A DNA stretch of 64,000 bases. It comes from Nitrospirota bacterium. Its GTDB lineage: Bacteria; Nitrospirota; Nitrospiria; Nitrospirales; Nitrospiraceae. A program made the translations under genes and the position numbers. Positions 33,660 to 42,712 of the stretch are shown here, piece after piece (the stretch's first letter is position 1; each line of letters opens with the position of its first letter). The notes beneath the pieces were generated by a model. It saw nothing but the letters and a program-made list of their open reading frames with translations, ran no database searches and was not told the DNA's origin. Where the stretch lies: the NCBI GenBank assembly GCA_040757595.1, contig JBFLWP010000006.1, positions 1 to 64,000 of the forward strand, written 5' to 3'.

Positions 33660-34799
33660 ATGAACGGTCCCCATTGGCAGATCGGGCGAATTTTCGGCAT
33701 CCCGATCAAGGTCCACGTGTCCTGGTTTCTGGTCTTCGGGTTCGTGACCTGGAGCCTGGCCACCGGCTACCTGCCCGACATGCTGCCCGGGCTCTCGAGC
33801 GCCCGCTACTGGAGCATGGGCGGCACGGCGGCCCTGCTGCTGTTCGGCTCCGTGCTGCTCCACGAGCTGGGCCATTCGTATGTCGCCCTCCACTACCGTA
33901 TTCCGATCCAGCAGATCACGCTCTTCGTCTTCGGCGGAGTGGCGCAGATGAACCGGGAGCCGCCCGGCCCGCGGGCCGAGTTCCTGATCGCGATCGCCGG
34001 TCCGATCGTCAGCTTCCTGCTGGGCGGGGCGCTGCTGGGCGTGGCTGCCCTGGTCAACGTGGGGCAGGGCCTGGTCGCCCTGGGGTTGCTGCTGGGCGCG
34101 GTCAACGTCCAACTGGGGCTGTTCAACCTGATTCCGGGTTTTCCGCTCGACGGCGGACGGGTGCTCAGGGCCGGGCTCTGGGCCTGGTCGGGCGATTTCC
34201 ACCGCGCCACCAAACACGCTTCCCTGGCCGGTCAGGGGTTCGGGATGGCCATCGGAGCGACCGGGGCGGTGTTGCTGGTCGGCGCCGCACCCGGCTGGAT
34301 TCCCGGGCCGCTGGCGGCGAACGGCGGCTGGATCGGCCTGATCGGCCTCTTCCTCTTCGCAGCAGCGCGGGCGAGTCGCCGGCAGGCGGCCGTTCGAGCC
34401 TCCCTCGCGAGGGCCACGGTCGAGGAGCTGATGGTCCGCGACGTGGTCACCGTCCCCCCGGACCTGACGGTGGAGGCGGCGGTCACGGAGCATTTCCTGC
34501 GGCACGGCTACGGCGGGTTCCCTGTGGTGGAAGACGGGCAGTTGCTCGGGCTCGTGACGGTCCAGGACGTGCAGGCCCTGCCCCAGGCCCTGTGGCCCTG
34601 GCGGCAGGTCCGGGACATCATGCAGGCGCGGAGCAGCGCGATGGAGACCGGACCGCACATGTCGGCCATCGGGGCGCTGGAGCAGATGCTGCGGGAGGGG
34701 CAGGGCCGCCTGGTCGTCGTGCAGGACGGTCGCGTGATCGGGCTGGTGACGAGGTCCGCGATCGGCCGGTTCCTCCAGCTCCGCGGCCTGCGACGCTAA
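33660..34799 (+). CDS. Site-2-type metalloprotease (M50) with CBS domains
   Basis: A 379-residue intramembrane zinc protease. Zinc-binding HELGH is at residues 68-72 in a transmembrane helix and the second motif NLIPGFPLDGGRVLR near 155-170 gives the Asp ligand. About six hydrophobic helices precede two CBS repeats (VEELMVRDVVTVPPDLTVEA and IMQARSSAMETGPHMSAIGA) that usually bind adenine nucleotides and regulate activity. Substrate unknown; relatives cleave anti-sigma factors or membrane remnants. AGGGAG lies close upstream; a GTG at 33657 is an alternative start. Confidence 0.93.
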   Translation: MNGPHWQIGRIFGIPIKVHVSWFLVFGFVTWSLATGYLPDMLPGLSSARYWSMGGTAALLLFGSVLLHELGHSYVALHYRIPIQQITLFVFGGVAQMNREPPGPRAEFLIAIAGPIVSFLLGGALLGVAALVNVGQGLVALGLLLGAVNVQLGLFNLIPGFPLDGGRVLRAGLWAWSGDFHRATKHASLAGQGFGMAIGATGAVLLVGAAPGWIPGPLAANGGWIGLIGLFLFAAARASRRQAAVRASLARATVEELMVRDVVTVPPDLTVEAAVTEHFLRHGYGGFPVVEDGQLLGLVTVQDVQALPQALWPWRQVRDIMQARSSAMETGPHMSAIGALEQMLREGQGRLVVVQDGRVIGLVTRSAIGRFLQLRGLRR

Positions 34800-34806
34800 C
34801 CGAAGA

Positions 34807-34869
34807 GTGTGGTCAGTGGGCAGTGACGGGAAGGAACTGCCCCCCCGACCACAGACCACGCACCATTCC
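34807..34869. repeat. Heptamer hairpin array, GGTCAGT family
   Basis: Arms GTGTGGTCAGTGGGCAGTG (34807-34825) and GACCACAGACCACGCACC (34847-34864) between the convergent M50 protease and BrkB-family genes, where it could act as a bidirectional 3'-end hairpin. Confidence 0.75.
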
Positions 34870-34879
34870 CCGACATCCC

Positions 34880-35695
34880 TCATCGCGCTGCCTGCAGCCG
34901 TCGCACGATGGCGGCCCCGAAGAGCAGCAGCCCCGCCGAGTAATAGATCCACAGCAGGAACAGCACCACGACCAGGAGTGAGCCGTACATCCGGCTGTAG
35001 ACGGAGAGGTGCTGCACGTAGCCGCCGAACAGGTGCTTGGCGAACTCCCAGAGCAGGGCCAGGACCAGCCCTCCGACGGCCGCATCTCGCCAGGCCGGGT
35101 GCTGCTTGGGGATGAACCGGTACAGGCAGGTGGCGGCGATCAGGACGAGGAGGAACGGGAGCAGGTAGGCGAGCAGAAACCGGTGGGCGGTGACGGCGAC
35201 CAAGTCGATGCCGCCGATCCGCGGGGCATAGGCGACGAGCAGGCCGGTGATCTGGGTCACGAGGTAGGACAGGATCATGAGGGCCTCTACCAGCCCCAGC
35301 AGCGCGAACGAGATCGCCGTGGACACGAGCGGACTCCGCTGCCGAGGCGTGCCGAACACCACGTTGACCGTATAGTCCACCTCGTAGAACACCAGCATCC
35401 CGAACCAGACGAACGCCAGGAAGACGACCCACCGCACGACCTGCTCGGAGGCCACCCGTTTCATCTCGTGGGCCAGGTCGTCTCCCAGCGTCGGCAGAAA
35501 TCCCTGCAGGAAGCGCAGCAAGAACTCGTACCCGATGTGCTCCTGGCTCACGATGAAGCTGACCAGGTACAGGAGCAGATAGATCAGCGGGAAGAAGGAC
35601 AGGAGGGCGAAGAAGGCGAGCGATGCGGCCAGGCTCGTGCAGCCGTGCCGGAAGAAGTCGGAGGCGGCGCCTCTCAGGAGTCTGAGAAACCCCAT
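34880..35695 (-). CDS. YihY/BrkB-family inner-membrane protein
   Basis: A 271-residue protein of the YihY/virulence factor BrkB family with six transmembrane helices. Family signature segments are present: LAASLAFFALLSFFPLIYLL, IPKQHPAWRDAAVGGLVLAL and YSRMYGSLLVVVLFLLWIYY. Older annotation as ribonuclease BN was an error in this family; function is unproven. It is the first gene downstream of the nuo operon, separated by a heptamer array, and converges with the protease gene. Confidence 0.92.
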   Translation of the reverse strand: MGFLRLLRGAASDFFRHGCTSLAASLAFFALLSFFPLIYLLLYLVSFIVSQEHIGYEFLLRFLQGFLPTLGDDLAHEMKRVASEQVVRWVVFLAFVWFGMLVFYEVDYTVNVVFGTPRQRSPLVSTAISFALLGLVEALMILSYLVTQITGLLVAYAPRIGGIDLVAVTAHRFLLAYLLPFLLVLIAATCLYRFIPKQHPAWRDAAVGGLVLALLWEFAKHLFGGYVQHLSVYSRMYGSLLVVVLFLLWIYYSAGLLLFGAAIVRRLQAAR

Positions 35696-35732
35696 CAGCC
35701 TACCAGGAGGGTGGGGAATCAGAGAGAAGCGA

Positions 35733-35805
35733 TTGGTGGTCAGTGGTCGGTGAAGAACGGGGTTGTACGGAATGCCTCACAGACCACCAACCCCCGACCA
35801 CTTTC
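35733..35805. repeat. Heptamer hairpin array, GGTCAGT family, after nuoN
   Basis: Left arm TTGGTGGTCAGTGGTCGGTG (35733-35752), right arm CAGACCACCAACCCCCGACC (35780-35799). It lies between the nuoN stop and the BrkB-family start, at the 3' end of the complex I operon. Confidence 0.78.
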
Positions 35806-35822
35806 TCATCACGGGTCTTGGT

Positions 35823-37304
35823 CTACTTCAACGCCAGCACGGCTTGGCTCGTGAGCCAGATCAGCGGGTCGGGGTACAGGCCCAGGAGCACGACGCCGGC
35901 GATCGCGGAGGCCAGCACGATCGTGAGCGCCGGCGTCGCGGCCAGCCGGGGCACGACCGTGACCGACGAGTCCGGCTCCCGCATGTACATGACCATCACG
36001 ACCCGCAGATAGTAGTAGGCCGACACGGCGGCGAAGAGCAGAGCGACGACGGCCAGCCACGCCAACCCGGCCTTCACTGCCGCCATGAAGAGGTAGAGCT
36101 TGCCGATGAAGCCGGCGGTCGGCGGGATGCCCGCCAGCGAGACCATGAACACCAGCATCAGGAGCGCCGCCAGCGGCTGCCGCTTGGCCAGCCCCGTGAA
36201 GTCCTCGATCTCGTCCCCTTCCAGCCCGCCCTTGCGCAGCAGGCCGACCACGGCGAAGGCCCCCAGCGTCATGAAGGCGTAAACGGCCAGGTACAGCATG
36301 ACGCTGGCCAGGCCCAGCGACCGGACGCTCTCGTCCGCCTCGGCCTGACCCGCCACCACGACGCCGATCAGCGCGTAGCCCGCGTGCGCGATGCTGGAGT
36401 AAGCGAGCATCCGCTTGATGTTGGTCTGGACGATGGCCACGACATTCCCCAGGACCAGCGTCGCGACGCAGACGACCATGAACAGACCGTACCAGTTGGC
36501 CTTGAGTCCGCCGAGCCCTTCGAGGAACACCCGCAGAAAGGCTCCGAAGCTGGCGGCCTTGGAGGCCACGGCCATGAACGCGGTCACGGAGGTGGGCGCC
36601 CCCTCGTACACGTCGGGTGTCCACATGTGGAACGGCACCACGGCGATCTTGAAGCCGAAGCCGACGACCAACAGGATCATGGCCAGGAGGAGCGCTGGAT
36701 CGTCGAGCCCCCGAGTTCCGATCGCGGCGGCGATGGCCGCCAGGCGCGTGCTGCCCGCGACGCCGAACAGGAGCGAGATCCCGTACAGCAGGATGCCGGA
36801 GGAGAAGGAGCCCAGGACGAAGTACTTGGCCGACGCCTCGAGCGAGCGGCCCTCGGCCCGCTTGAACCCGGCCATCACGTACAACGAGAGGGACATGAGC
36901 TCCATGCCGAGGTAGATCGTCAGCAGGTCCGCGGCCGACACCATGATCATCATGCCGGAGAGCGAGAGGAGCAGGAACCCGTAGTACTCGGCCAGGTGGA
37001 TGCCCTCCTCCCGCAGGTAGGCCAGGGAGAGGAGGATCGTGAGCCCGCTCACCGCGTAGAGCAGAAGCTTCCAGAAACTCGCGTAGGGATCGATGATGAC
37101 CAGGTCGCTGAACGCGGTGAGTCGGTCCTGGCTTTGCGCGGCTGTGATCACGAAACAGGCGGCGAGCGTGCCCAGGCTCAGCCAGGCCAGCCAGACCTTG
37201 CGTGGGCGCGGAGTGACCGGGTCCAGTGTCAGCACGAGGCAGGCCGCCGCCACGACGAGCAGCTCGGGGAGGACGGCGAGAATGTCGGCCAACGGGAGAG
37301 TCAC
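35823..37304 (-). CDS. nuoN: NADH-quinone oxidoreductase subunit N
   Basis: Antiporter-like membrane subunit of complex I, 493 residues, with about 14 helices. The start is a GTG at 37304 that overlaps the nuoM stop (GTGA), preceded by GGGAGGGT. Conserved elements include LTIYLGMELMSLSLYVMAGF with the key Glu in TM5, FGFKIAVVPFHMWTPDVYEG with the TM7 Lys, and KRMLAYSSIAHAGYALIG. Last gene of the operon, translationally coupled to nuoM. Confidence 0.96.
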   Translation of the reverse strand: MTLPLADILAVLPELLVVAAACLVLTLDPVTPRPRKVWLAWLSLGTLAACFVITAAQSQDRLTAFSDLVIIDPYASFWKLLLYAVSGLTILLSLAYLREEGIHLAEYYGFLLLSLSGMMIMVSAADLLTIYLGMELMSLSLYVMAGFKRAEGRSLEASAKYFVLGSFSSGILLYGISLLFGVAGSTRLAAIAAAIGTRGLDDPALLLAMILLVVGFGFKIAVVPFHMWTPDVYEGAPTSVTAFMAVASKAASFGAFLRVFLEGLGGLKANWYGLFMVVCVATLVLGNVVAIVQTNIKRMLAYSSIAHAGYALIGVVVAGQAEADESVRSLGLASVMLYLAVYAFMTLGAFAVVGLLRKGGLEGDEIEDFTGLAKRQPLAALLMLVFMVSLAGIPPTAGFIGKLYLFMAAVKAGLAWLAVVALLFAAVSAYYYLRVVMVMYMREPDSSVTVVPRLAATPALTIVLASAIAGVVLLGLYPDPLIWLTSQAVLALK

Positions 37305-38920
37305 GGGGTGACCCTCCCGGCGCGAGGCGCGAGGCGCGAGGTCAGAGGACCAAATCCGGCAAAGGACTCCCCATGTCTGGTTTGTCTGATCCCTCGAGCC
37401 TCTAGCCCCGTGCCCCGGACCTGAGCAACCGGCGTGGCCGGTTGCTCTGCATGCTCGACCAGATGGTCCACGGTGGCGTGCATGGGCGTCAGCACCGGAT
37501 TCGGGAAGATTCCGATCCAGAAGACGAGGACGGCCAGGACGCCCAGGAGGGCCAGCTCGCGCCGGTCGAGATCCGCGAGGTGCCCGTGCGCGTTCGCCGG
37601 CCTGACGCCGAAGGCCACCCGCTGGATCATCCACAACAGGTAGGCCGCCGCCAGGATGACCCCCAGCGCCGCCGCCGCGGCGACCGGCTTGCTCCAGAAG
37701 AAGGTCCCGACCAGCACGAGGAACTCGCCGACGAAGCTGTTCGTGCCCGGCAGGCCCAGCGAGGAGAGGGCGAAGATCACCAGGAACGTGGCATAGCGCG
37801 GCATCGGCCCGGCCAGGCCGGCGTTGTCGGCGAGCATCCGGCTGTGCGTGCGCTCGTAGATGATGCCGACGCAGCAGAAGAGTGCGCCGGTCGTGATCCC
37901 GTGGTTGAGCATCTGCATGATCGCGCCCTCGATGCCCTGGGCGTTGACGACGAAGATCCCGAGGGTCACGAAGCCCATGTGGCTGACGCTGGAATAGGCG
38001 ATCAGCTTCTTGAGGTCGGTCTGCGCCAGCGCCATGTAGGCCCCGTAGAGGATGGCCGTCAGCGAGAGGCCGAGCATGAACGGGGCGAAGGTCTCGGTCG
38101 CCTCCGGCAACATGGGGAGCGTGAAGCGGAGGAAGCCGTAGGCGCCCATCTTCAGGAGGACGCTGGCCAGGATCACGCTGCCCGCGGTCGGCGCCTCCAC
38201 GTGCGCGTCCGGCAGCCAGGTATGGAACGGGAACATCGGAACCTTCACGGCGAAGGCCAGGAAGAATGCCCAGAAGAGCCAGTGCTGGAGCGTGGAGGAG
38301 TACTCCACCCGGCTCAGCAGGAGGATGTCGAAGGTCTGCCCGCCCTTGAAGTAGAGCACGAGGATCGCGACGAGGAGCAGCACGCTCCCGGCCAGGGTGT
38401 AGAGGAAGAACTTGATCGCCGCGTAGAGCCGGTTCGGCCCGCCCCAGACCCCGATGAGCAGGTACATCGGGATCAGCATCGCCTCCCAGAACACGTAGAA
38501 CAGCACGAAGTCCAGGGCGGCGAAGACCCCCAGCATGGCGGTCTCCATGATCAGCAGGGTCGCCAGGAATTCCTTCACGCGGGTCTGGATGGCCTTCCAG
38601 GAGACCAGCACGCAGATCGGGGTGAGGAAGGTCGTCAGCAGGAGCAGCGGCAGGCTGATCCCGTCCACGCCCACGCTGTAGCTGATCGGCGGCGAGGTGA
38701 TCCACGAAACCCGCTCGGCGAACTGCATGCGCGGCGTGGCGGGATCGAACTGCAGCCACAGGGGGACCGACAGGACGAAGTCCGCGAGCGACGTCCCGAG
38801 CGCGACCCACCGGGCGGTCGCCTCCCTGACCAGGAACAGGACCGCGGTCCCCGCCAGCGGCAGGAAAATGACCAGGGTCAGCCAGGGAAAGCCGTTGCTC
38901 TGGATGCTCACGTCGCTCAT
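37301..38920 (-). CDS. nuoM: NADH-quinone oxidoreductase subunit M
   Basis: Antiporter-like proton-pumping subunit, 539 residues, starting at the ATG at 38920. Signature segments: FYVFWEAMLIPMYLLIGVWG (TM5 Glu), FFLAFAVKVPMFPFHTWLPD and HVEAPTAGSVILASVLLKMG (TM7 Lys and broken helix), LKKLIAYSSVSHMGFVTLG. The last ~45 residues (after HATVDHLVEH) are atypical for NuoM; their DNA is a GAGGCGA-family heptamer array with its loop (37319-37418). The stop overlaps the nuoN GTG. Confidence 0.96.
   Translation of the reverse strand: MSDVSIQSNGFPWLTLVIFLPLAGTAVLFLVREATARWVALGTSLADFVLSVPLWLQFDPATPRMQFAERVSWITSPPISYSVGVDGISLPLLLLTTFLTPICVLVSWKAIQTRVKEFLATLLIMETAMLGVFAALDFVLFYVFWEAMLIPMYLLIGVWGGPNRLYAAIKFFLYTLAGSVLLLVAILVLYFKGGQTFDILLLSRVEYSSTLQHWLFWAFFLAFAVKVPMFPFHTWLPDAHVEAPTAGSVILASVLLKMGAYGFLRFTLPMLPEATETFAPFMLGLSLTAILYGAYMALAQTDLKKLIAYSSVSHMGFVTLGIFVVNAQGIEGAIMQMLNHGITTGALFCCVGIIYERTHSRMLADNAGLAGPMPRYATFLVIFALSSLGLPGTNSFVGEFLVLVGTFFWSKPVAAAAALGVILAAAYLLWMIQRVAFGVRPANAHGHLADLDRRELALLGVLAVLVFWIGIFPNPVLTPMHATVDHLVEHAEQPATPVAQVRGTGLEARGIRQTRHGESFAGFGPLTSRLAPRAGRVTP
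37319..37418. repeat. Heptamer hairpin array, GAGGCGA family, in nuoM tail
   Basis: Left arm GGCGCGAGGCGCGAGGCGCG (37319-37338); right arm CCTCGAGCCTCTAGCCCCGT (37392-37411). Entirely within the 3' end of nuoM, where it encodes the extra C-terminal tail. Confidence 0.75.
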
Positions 38921-38937
38921 CGCTCGACTAAAGAGGC

Positions 38938-39028
38938 GGACAGTGGAAAGTGGTCTGTGGTCGGTGAGGAAGAGACACGTTGGCGCCAGGCCAACCCACT
39001 GCCCACCGCCCACTACCCACTGATCACC
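38938..39028. repeat. Heptamer hairpin array, GGTCAGT family, nuoM/nuoL
   Basis: Left arm AGTGGAAAGTGGTCTGTGGT and TCGGTGAGG (38942-38970); right arm CCCACTGCCCACCGCCCACT and ACCCACTGATCACC (38995-39028). Fills the nuoL-nuoM gap. Confidence 0.78.
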
Positions 39029-39030
39029 TC

Positions 39031-40923
39031 TTAGAAAAGAAGGTACACCGTCAGGATGAAGACCGCGCCCATGGCCATGCCCAGGGCATAGTGCTGGGTC
39101 TGGCCGCTCTGGAGGAACCGCAGCACCAGCCCGCACCAGCCGATCAGGCTGGCCACCCCGTTGACCGTCGCGTCGATCATGCCCACGTCCACTTTCTTCC
39201 AGAGCCGGTCGGCCAGCGTGAGGGTCGGGCGTACGATCGTTGCGTCGTAGGCCTCGTCCACGTACCACTTGTGGAATGACAACTGATACGCCTGCTGCCA
39301 TCGCCGGGCGAGCCGGTCGGGGAGGTCGGGCGAGACAACGTAGCAATAGTAGGCCGCGGCGATCCCGCCCAGCCCCATCAGCGTTGCGACTGCCATGACG
39401 CCCGCCGCGCCCTCCTGGTGGTCCTCGCCGGCCGAGCCGAGGACCGGGGCAAGCCAGCCGGGGATGCCCAGGTACCCGGCGGCGACGGAGAGGCCGGCCA
39501 GCACGATCAGCGGGACGGTCATGGTCTTGGACGGCTCGTGCACGTGGCCGGCATGGTGCGGGTCCGCGCGGCTTGGCCCCCAGAAGGTCACGAAGACCAG
39601 GCGGAAGCTGTAGAAGGCCGTCAGGAGCGCCGTGAGCAGTCCGAGGGTCGCCAGCGTCTTCCCGAGCGGTCCGGCGGCCCAGGCCGAGACCAGGATCTCG
39701 TCCTTGCTGAAGAAGCCCGAGGTGAGCGGGAAGCCGGCCAGGGCCAGCGAGCCGATCACGAAGGTCCAATAGGTGACCGGCAGCTTGTCCTTGAGCCCGC
39801 CCATGCGCCGCATGTCCTGCTCGTGGTGCAGCGCGATGATAACCGAGCCGCAGCCGAGGAACAGCAGCGCTTTGAACGCGCCGTGGGTGAGCAGGTGGTA
39901 GATGCCCGCCGTGTAGGCGCCCAGCCCGCAGGCCATCACCATGTAGCCGAGCTGGCTCACGGTCGAGTAGGCCACGACGCGCTTGATGTCAAACTGGGTG
40001 AGTGCGATCGTGGCGCCCAGCACCATCGTCGCGGCCCCGACGACCGCGACCGCGTCCATGGCCGCCGGCGACAGGCTGTAGAGCGGGGCCAGCCGCGCCA
40101 CCATGAAGACGCCCGCGGTGACCATCGTGGCCGCGTGGATCAGGGCCGAGATCGGCGTGGGGCCTTCCATCGCGTCGGGCAGCCAGACGTGGAGCGGAAC
40201 CTGGGCCGACTTGCCCACGGCTCCCAGAAAGAGCAGCAGGCAGATCAGGGTCAGCGTGGAGACCTCCCATTCGCCGCCCATCGGGTTCAGCAGGTTGGTC
40301 ATGTCGCCGACGAGGTCGGGCGCCTGGGCGAACACGTGCCGGTATTCCAGCGAGCCGAAGCTGTAGAAGACCAGGAGGACGCCCAGGATGAAGCCGAAGT
40401 CCCCGACCCGGTTGACGACGAAGGCCTTGGTCGCGGCGTCGCAGGCGGACTTGCGCTCGTACCAGTGGCCGATCAGCAGATAGGAGCAGAGCCCGACCGC
40501 CTCCCAGAACACGAAGAGCTGGAGGAAGTTGTCGGCCATCACCAGCATCAGCATCGAGAACGAGAACAGGGCGATGTAGGCGAAGAAGCGGGCGTAGCCC
40601 TTCTCCCCGTGCATGTAGCCGATCGTGTAGACGTGGACGAGGCCGCTCACGGTCGTGACCAGGAGCAGCATGGCCGCGGTCAGCCGGTCGATGGAGAGGC
40701 CGATGCCGATTCGCAGATCGCCCGAGGTCAGCCAGGTATAGAGGGGGACCGAGATCGTATCGCCGCCGGCCACGTCCTGGAACGCGAGGAGCGAGAGGAC
40801 AAACGAGCCCCAGACCGCCGGCACGGCCACCCAGTGGGCCCGGTCCTTGAGCCAGTGCCCGCCCATCCCGACGATCAGGAAGGCGAAGAAGGGGAGCAAT
40901 GGAATCAGCGCGTAGATCATCAA
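39031..40923 (-). CDS. nuoL: NADH-quinone oxidoreductase subunit L
   Basis: Largest antiporter-like subunit of complex I, 630 residues, with the long lateral helix region after the 14-helix core. Conserved parts: LQLFVFWEAVGLCSYLLIGH (TM5 Glu), GKSAQVPLHVWLPDAMEGPT (TM7 Lys), FDIKRVVAYSTVSQLGYMVM, and FFSKDEILVSAW. The C-terminus from about 520 contains the lateral helix (SFHKWYVDEAYDATIVRPTL) and the anchoring TM16. Normal length and no missing key residues. Confidence 0.97.
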   Translation of the reverse strand: MMIYALIPLLPFFAFLIVGMGGHWLKDRAHWVAVPAVWGSFVLSLLAFQDVAGGDTISVPLYTWLTSGDLRIGIGLSIDRLTAAMLLLVTTVSGLVHVYTIGYMHGEKGYARFFAYIALFSFSMLMLVMADNFLQLFVFWEAVGLCSYLLIGHWYERKSACDAATKAFVVNRVGDFGFILGVLLVFYSFGSLEYRHVFAQAPDLVGDMTNLLNPMGGEWEVSTLTLICLLLFLGAVGKSAQVPLHVWLPDAMEGPTPISALIHAATMVTAGVFMVARLAPLYSLSPAAMDAVAVVGAATMVLGATIALTQFDIKRVVAYSTVSQLGYMVMACGLGAYTAGIYHLLTHGAFKALLFLGCGSVIIALHHEQDMRRMGGLKDKLPVTYWTFVIGSLALAGFPLTSGFFSKDEILVSAWAAGPLGKTLATLGLLTALLTAFYSFRLVFVTFWGPSRADPHHAGHVHEPSKTMTVPLIVLAGLSVAAGYLGIPGWLAPVLGSAGEDHQEGAAGVMAVATLMGLGGIAAAYYCYVVSPDLPDRLARRWQQAYQLSFHKWYVDEAYDATIVRPTLTLADRLWKKVDVGMIDATVNGVASLIGWCGLVLRFLQSGQTQHYALGMAMGAVFILTVYLLF

Positions 40924-40928
40924 ATCAC

Positions 40929-41014
40929 GTGTGGTCAGTGATCAGGGGACAGAGGCCCGTGATAAACGCCGCAGGGAGCCAGATTCCTCGCCGACCACTG
41001 ACCACCAACCACTC
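40929..41014. repeat. Heptamer hairpin array, GGTCAGT family, nuoL/nuoK
   Basis: Left arm GTGTGGTCAGTGATCAGGGG (40929-40948); right arm CCGACCACTGACCACCAACC (40991-41010). Fills the gap between nuoK and nuoL. Confidence 0.78.
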
Positions 41015-41021
41015 TTGTTCC

Positions 41022-41327
41022 CTACCACTTCAGCAACTGGAAATCGTCCACGTTGATCGAAGACTTGCTCCGGTAGAGCGCGATGATGATGGCCAGCCCC
41101 ACCGCGACCTCGGCCGCCGCCACGGTCAGCGTGAAGAAAACGAAGACCTGGCCGGACAGGGTCTGGAAATAGTGTGAAAAGGCGACGAAGTTGATGTTCG
41201 TCGCGTTCAGCATCAGTTCGATCGAGAGCAGAATGATGATGATGTTCCGCCGGATCAGCACGCCGACCAGTCCGGTGAGGAACACGATCGTGCTCAGGAT
41301 CACGTAATACGATAAAGGAACCATCAT
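41022..41327 (-). CDS. nuoK: NADH-quinone oxidoreductase subunit K
   Basis: Three-helix MRP-related subunit of complex I, 101 residues, the standard length. IILLSIELMLNATNINFVAF carries the conserved Glu in TM2, and VFVFFTLTVAAAEVAVGLAI the second conserved Glu in TM3, both part of the proton-transfer axis. The C-terminal INVDDFQLLKW is typical. Gaps on both sides hold heptamer arrays. Confidence 0.97.
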   Translation of the reverse strand: MMVPLSYYVILSTIVFLTGLVGVLIRRNIIIILLSIELMLNATNINFVAFSHYFQTLSGQVFVFFTLTVAAAEVAVGLAIIIALYRSKSSINVDDFQLLKW

Positions 41328-41343
41328 TGCAGACCCTAACGTT

Positions 41344-41414
41344 ATGGTCGGTGGTCAGTGGTCCGTGGTCAGTGGGACAGCATGTCTTTTCACCGACCCC
41401 CGACCCCTGACCAT
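41344..41414. repeat. Heptamer hairpin array, GGTCAGT family, nuoK/nuoJ
   Basis: Left arm ATGGTCGGTGGTCAGTGGTC and CGTGGTCAGTGG (41344-41375); right arm CACCGACCCCCGACCCCTGA (41391-41410). Fills the gap between nuoJ and nuoK. Confidence 0.8.
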
Positions 41415-41421
41415 GCTTCTC

Positions 41422-41943
41422 TCACGGCTCGCGAACTCCAATGTCTTTTTTTGCGAGCACGATGGCACCGATCATGGCCACCAGCAGGATCAACGAGGCG
41501 ACCTCGAACGGAAACAGATAGGTGGAGTACAGGACCTCGCCGATCGTCTCCGTGTTGCCCGTGACCTCGGGGGCGGCTGGCTCCAGCAGGATCGGCCTGG
41601 CCGGCTCGTTGGCGTAGCTGCGCTGGAACGCCAGCAGGAAGAGCTCAGTCAGGAGGGTCACGCCCAGCAGGGCCCCGAGCGGGAGCTGGGCGTGGAACCG
41701 GTCTTCGCGCTTCACGTTCAACAGCATCACGACGAACAGGTAGAGGACCAGGATCGCGCCCGCGTACACGATGACCTGCACGGCGGCCAGGAACTCGGCG
41801 CGCAGCGTGACGTAGAGGCCGGCCACGTGGAAGAACATGATCAGCAGCGAGAGGGCGCTGTAGACGGGATTGCGCAGCGCCACCACCAGGATGGAGGTGA
41901 GCACGATGACGCCGGCGAAGTAGAAGAAAAAGAGGGTCTCCAC
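41422..41943 (-). CDS. nuoJ: NADH-quinone oxidoreductase subunit J
   Basis: Five-helix membrane subunit, 173 residues. METLFFFYFAGVIVLTSILV, NPVYSALSLLIMFFHVAGLY and VQVIVYAGAILVLYLFVVML are the conserved helices; the last corresponds to TM3, whose pi-bulge couples quinone chemistry to proton pumping. A ~50-residue loop between TM4 and TM5 (RSYANEPARPILLEPAAPEV) is hydrophilic as in other NuoJ. Length normal. Confidence 0.96.
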   Translation of the reverse strand: METLFFFYFAGVIVLTSILVVALRNPVYSALSLLIMFFHVAGLYVTLRAEFLAAVQVIVYAGAILVLYLFVVMLLNVKREDRFHAQLPLGALLGVTLLTELFLLAFQRSYANEPARPILLEPAAPEVTGNTETIGEVLYSTYLFPFEVASLILLVAMIGAIVLAKKDIGVREP

Positions 41944-41953
41944 GTCGCGCCTA

Positions 41954-42131
41954 GCCCGGATTCTTCATGGATGCCGTAGCGAGACGGACGAGACCGAAGC
42001 CCGCCGAAGCTTCTCGCAAGTGAGAACGACGCAGGCGTACTCCCCGCGGTACGTCGAGGAGGGTGAACGAGAAAAGCTTCGCCGGGCGAGAGGATCGTGC
42101 GTCGTAGTAGGTATTCATGGAGAGTTCGGGC
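41954..42131. repeat. 178-bp element with terminal inverted repeats, nuoJ/nuoI
   Basis: Ends GCCCGGATTCTTCATG (41954-41969) and CATGGAGAGTTCGGGC (42116-42131) are imperfect inverted repeats, with internal inverted pieces around GAAGCTTCTCG and GAGAAAAGCTTC. It abuts the nuoI stop codon and carries no reading frame. I recall similar elements in Nitrospira genomes. It is the only nuo junction with this element in place of a heptamer array. Confidence 0.7.
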
Positions 42132-42674
42132 TTACCCCTCTTTCGCAGGCATGTGCTTGAACGCGACGTTGAAGAAGGCCACGTTGGGGTGTTGAAGCTC
42201 CAGCTTCTTCTCGCGCACGGGGAACGACCGGTCTCCGATGGCGAGCAACTGCTCCTTGTTCAGGAGGAGCTGCCGCTTGTCGTACACCGCCCACTCGAAC
42301 TCGCGCGTCATGCCCAGCGCGTCCACCGGGCAGGCGTCCACGCACAGCCCGCAGAAGAGGCAGCGGGTCATGTCCATGGTGTAGCGCTTCGCGTAGCGCT
42401 TGGTGGGCTCGCCGGGAACCTCGGCGCTCACGACCTTGATCACGCGGGAGGGGCAGGCGGCCTCGCACAGGTCGCAGCCCACGCACTTCTCGGTCCCGTC
42501 GTCGTAGCGGAGCAGGCAGAGCATGCCCCGGTAGCTGTCCGGGAGGGTCCGCTTCTCGTGCGGATACTGGAGCGTGATCGGCTTGTAGCGCAGCAGGTGC
42601 GTGAGCGTGGCCTTCATGCCGACCAGGATCTCGTAAAAGATGATGGTCTTAAACCAAGTCTTGAGGTTTCTCAT
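42132..42674 (-). CDS. nuoI: NADH-quinone oxidoreductase subunit I
   Basis: Peripheral-arm subunit of 180 residues with two 4Fe-4S clusters (N6a and N6b). The two ferredoxin motifs are CVGCDLCEAACPSRVIKV and CLFCGLCVDACPVDALGMT. The N-terminal amphipathic part (LKTWFKTIIFYEILVGMKAT) contacts the membrane arm. It passes electrons toward cluster N2 in NuoB. Length and all eight cysteines are normal. Confidence 0.97.
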   Translation of the reverse strand: MRNLKTWFKTIIFYEILVGMKATLTHLLRYKPITLQYPHEKRTLPDSYRGMLCLLRYDDGTEKCVGCDLCEAACPSRVIKVVSAEVPGEPTKRYAKRYTMDMTRCLFCGLCVDACPVDALGMTREFEWAVYDKRQLLLNKEQLLAIGDRSFPVREKKLELQHPNVAFFNVAFKHMPAKEG

Positions 42675-42712
42675 AAATCCTTGTCCGTCTCGATGGCTCC
42701 CGTCTCACGACG

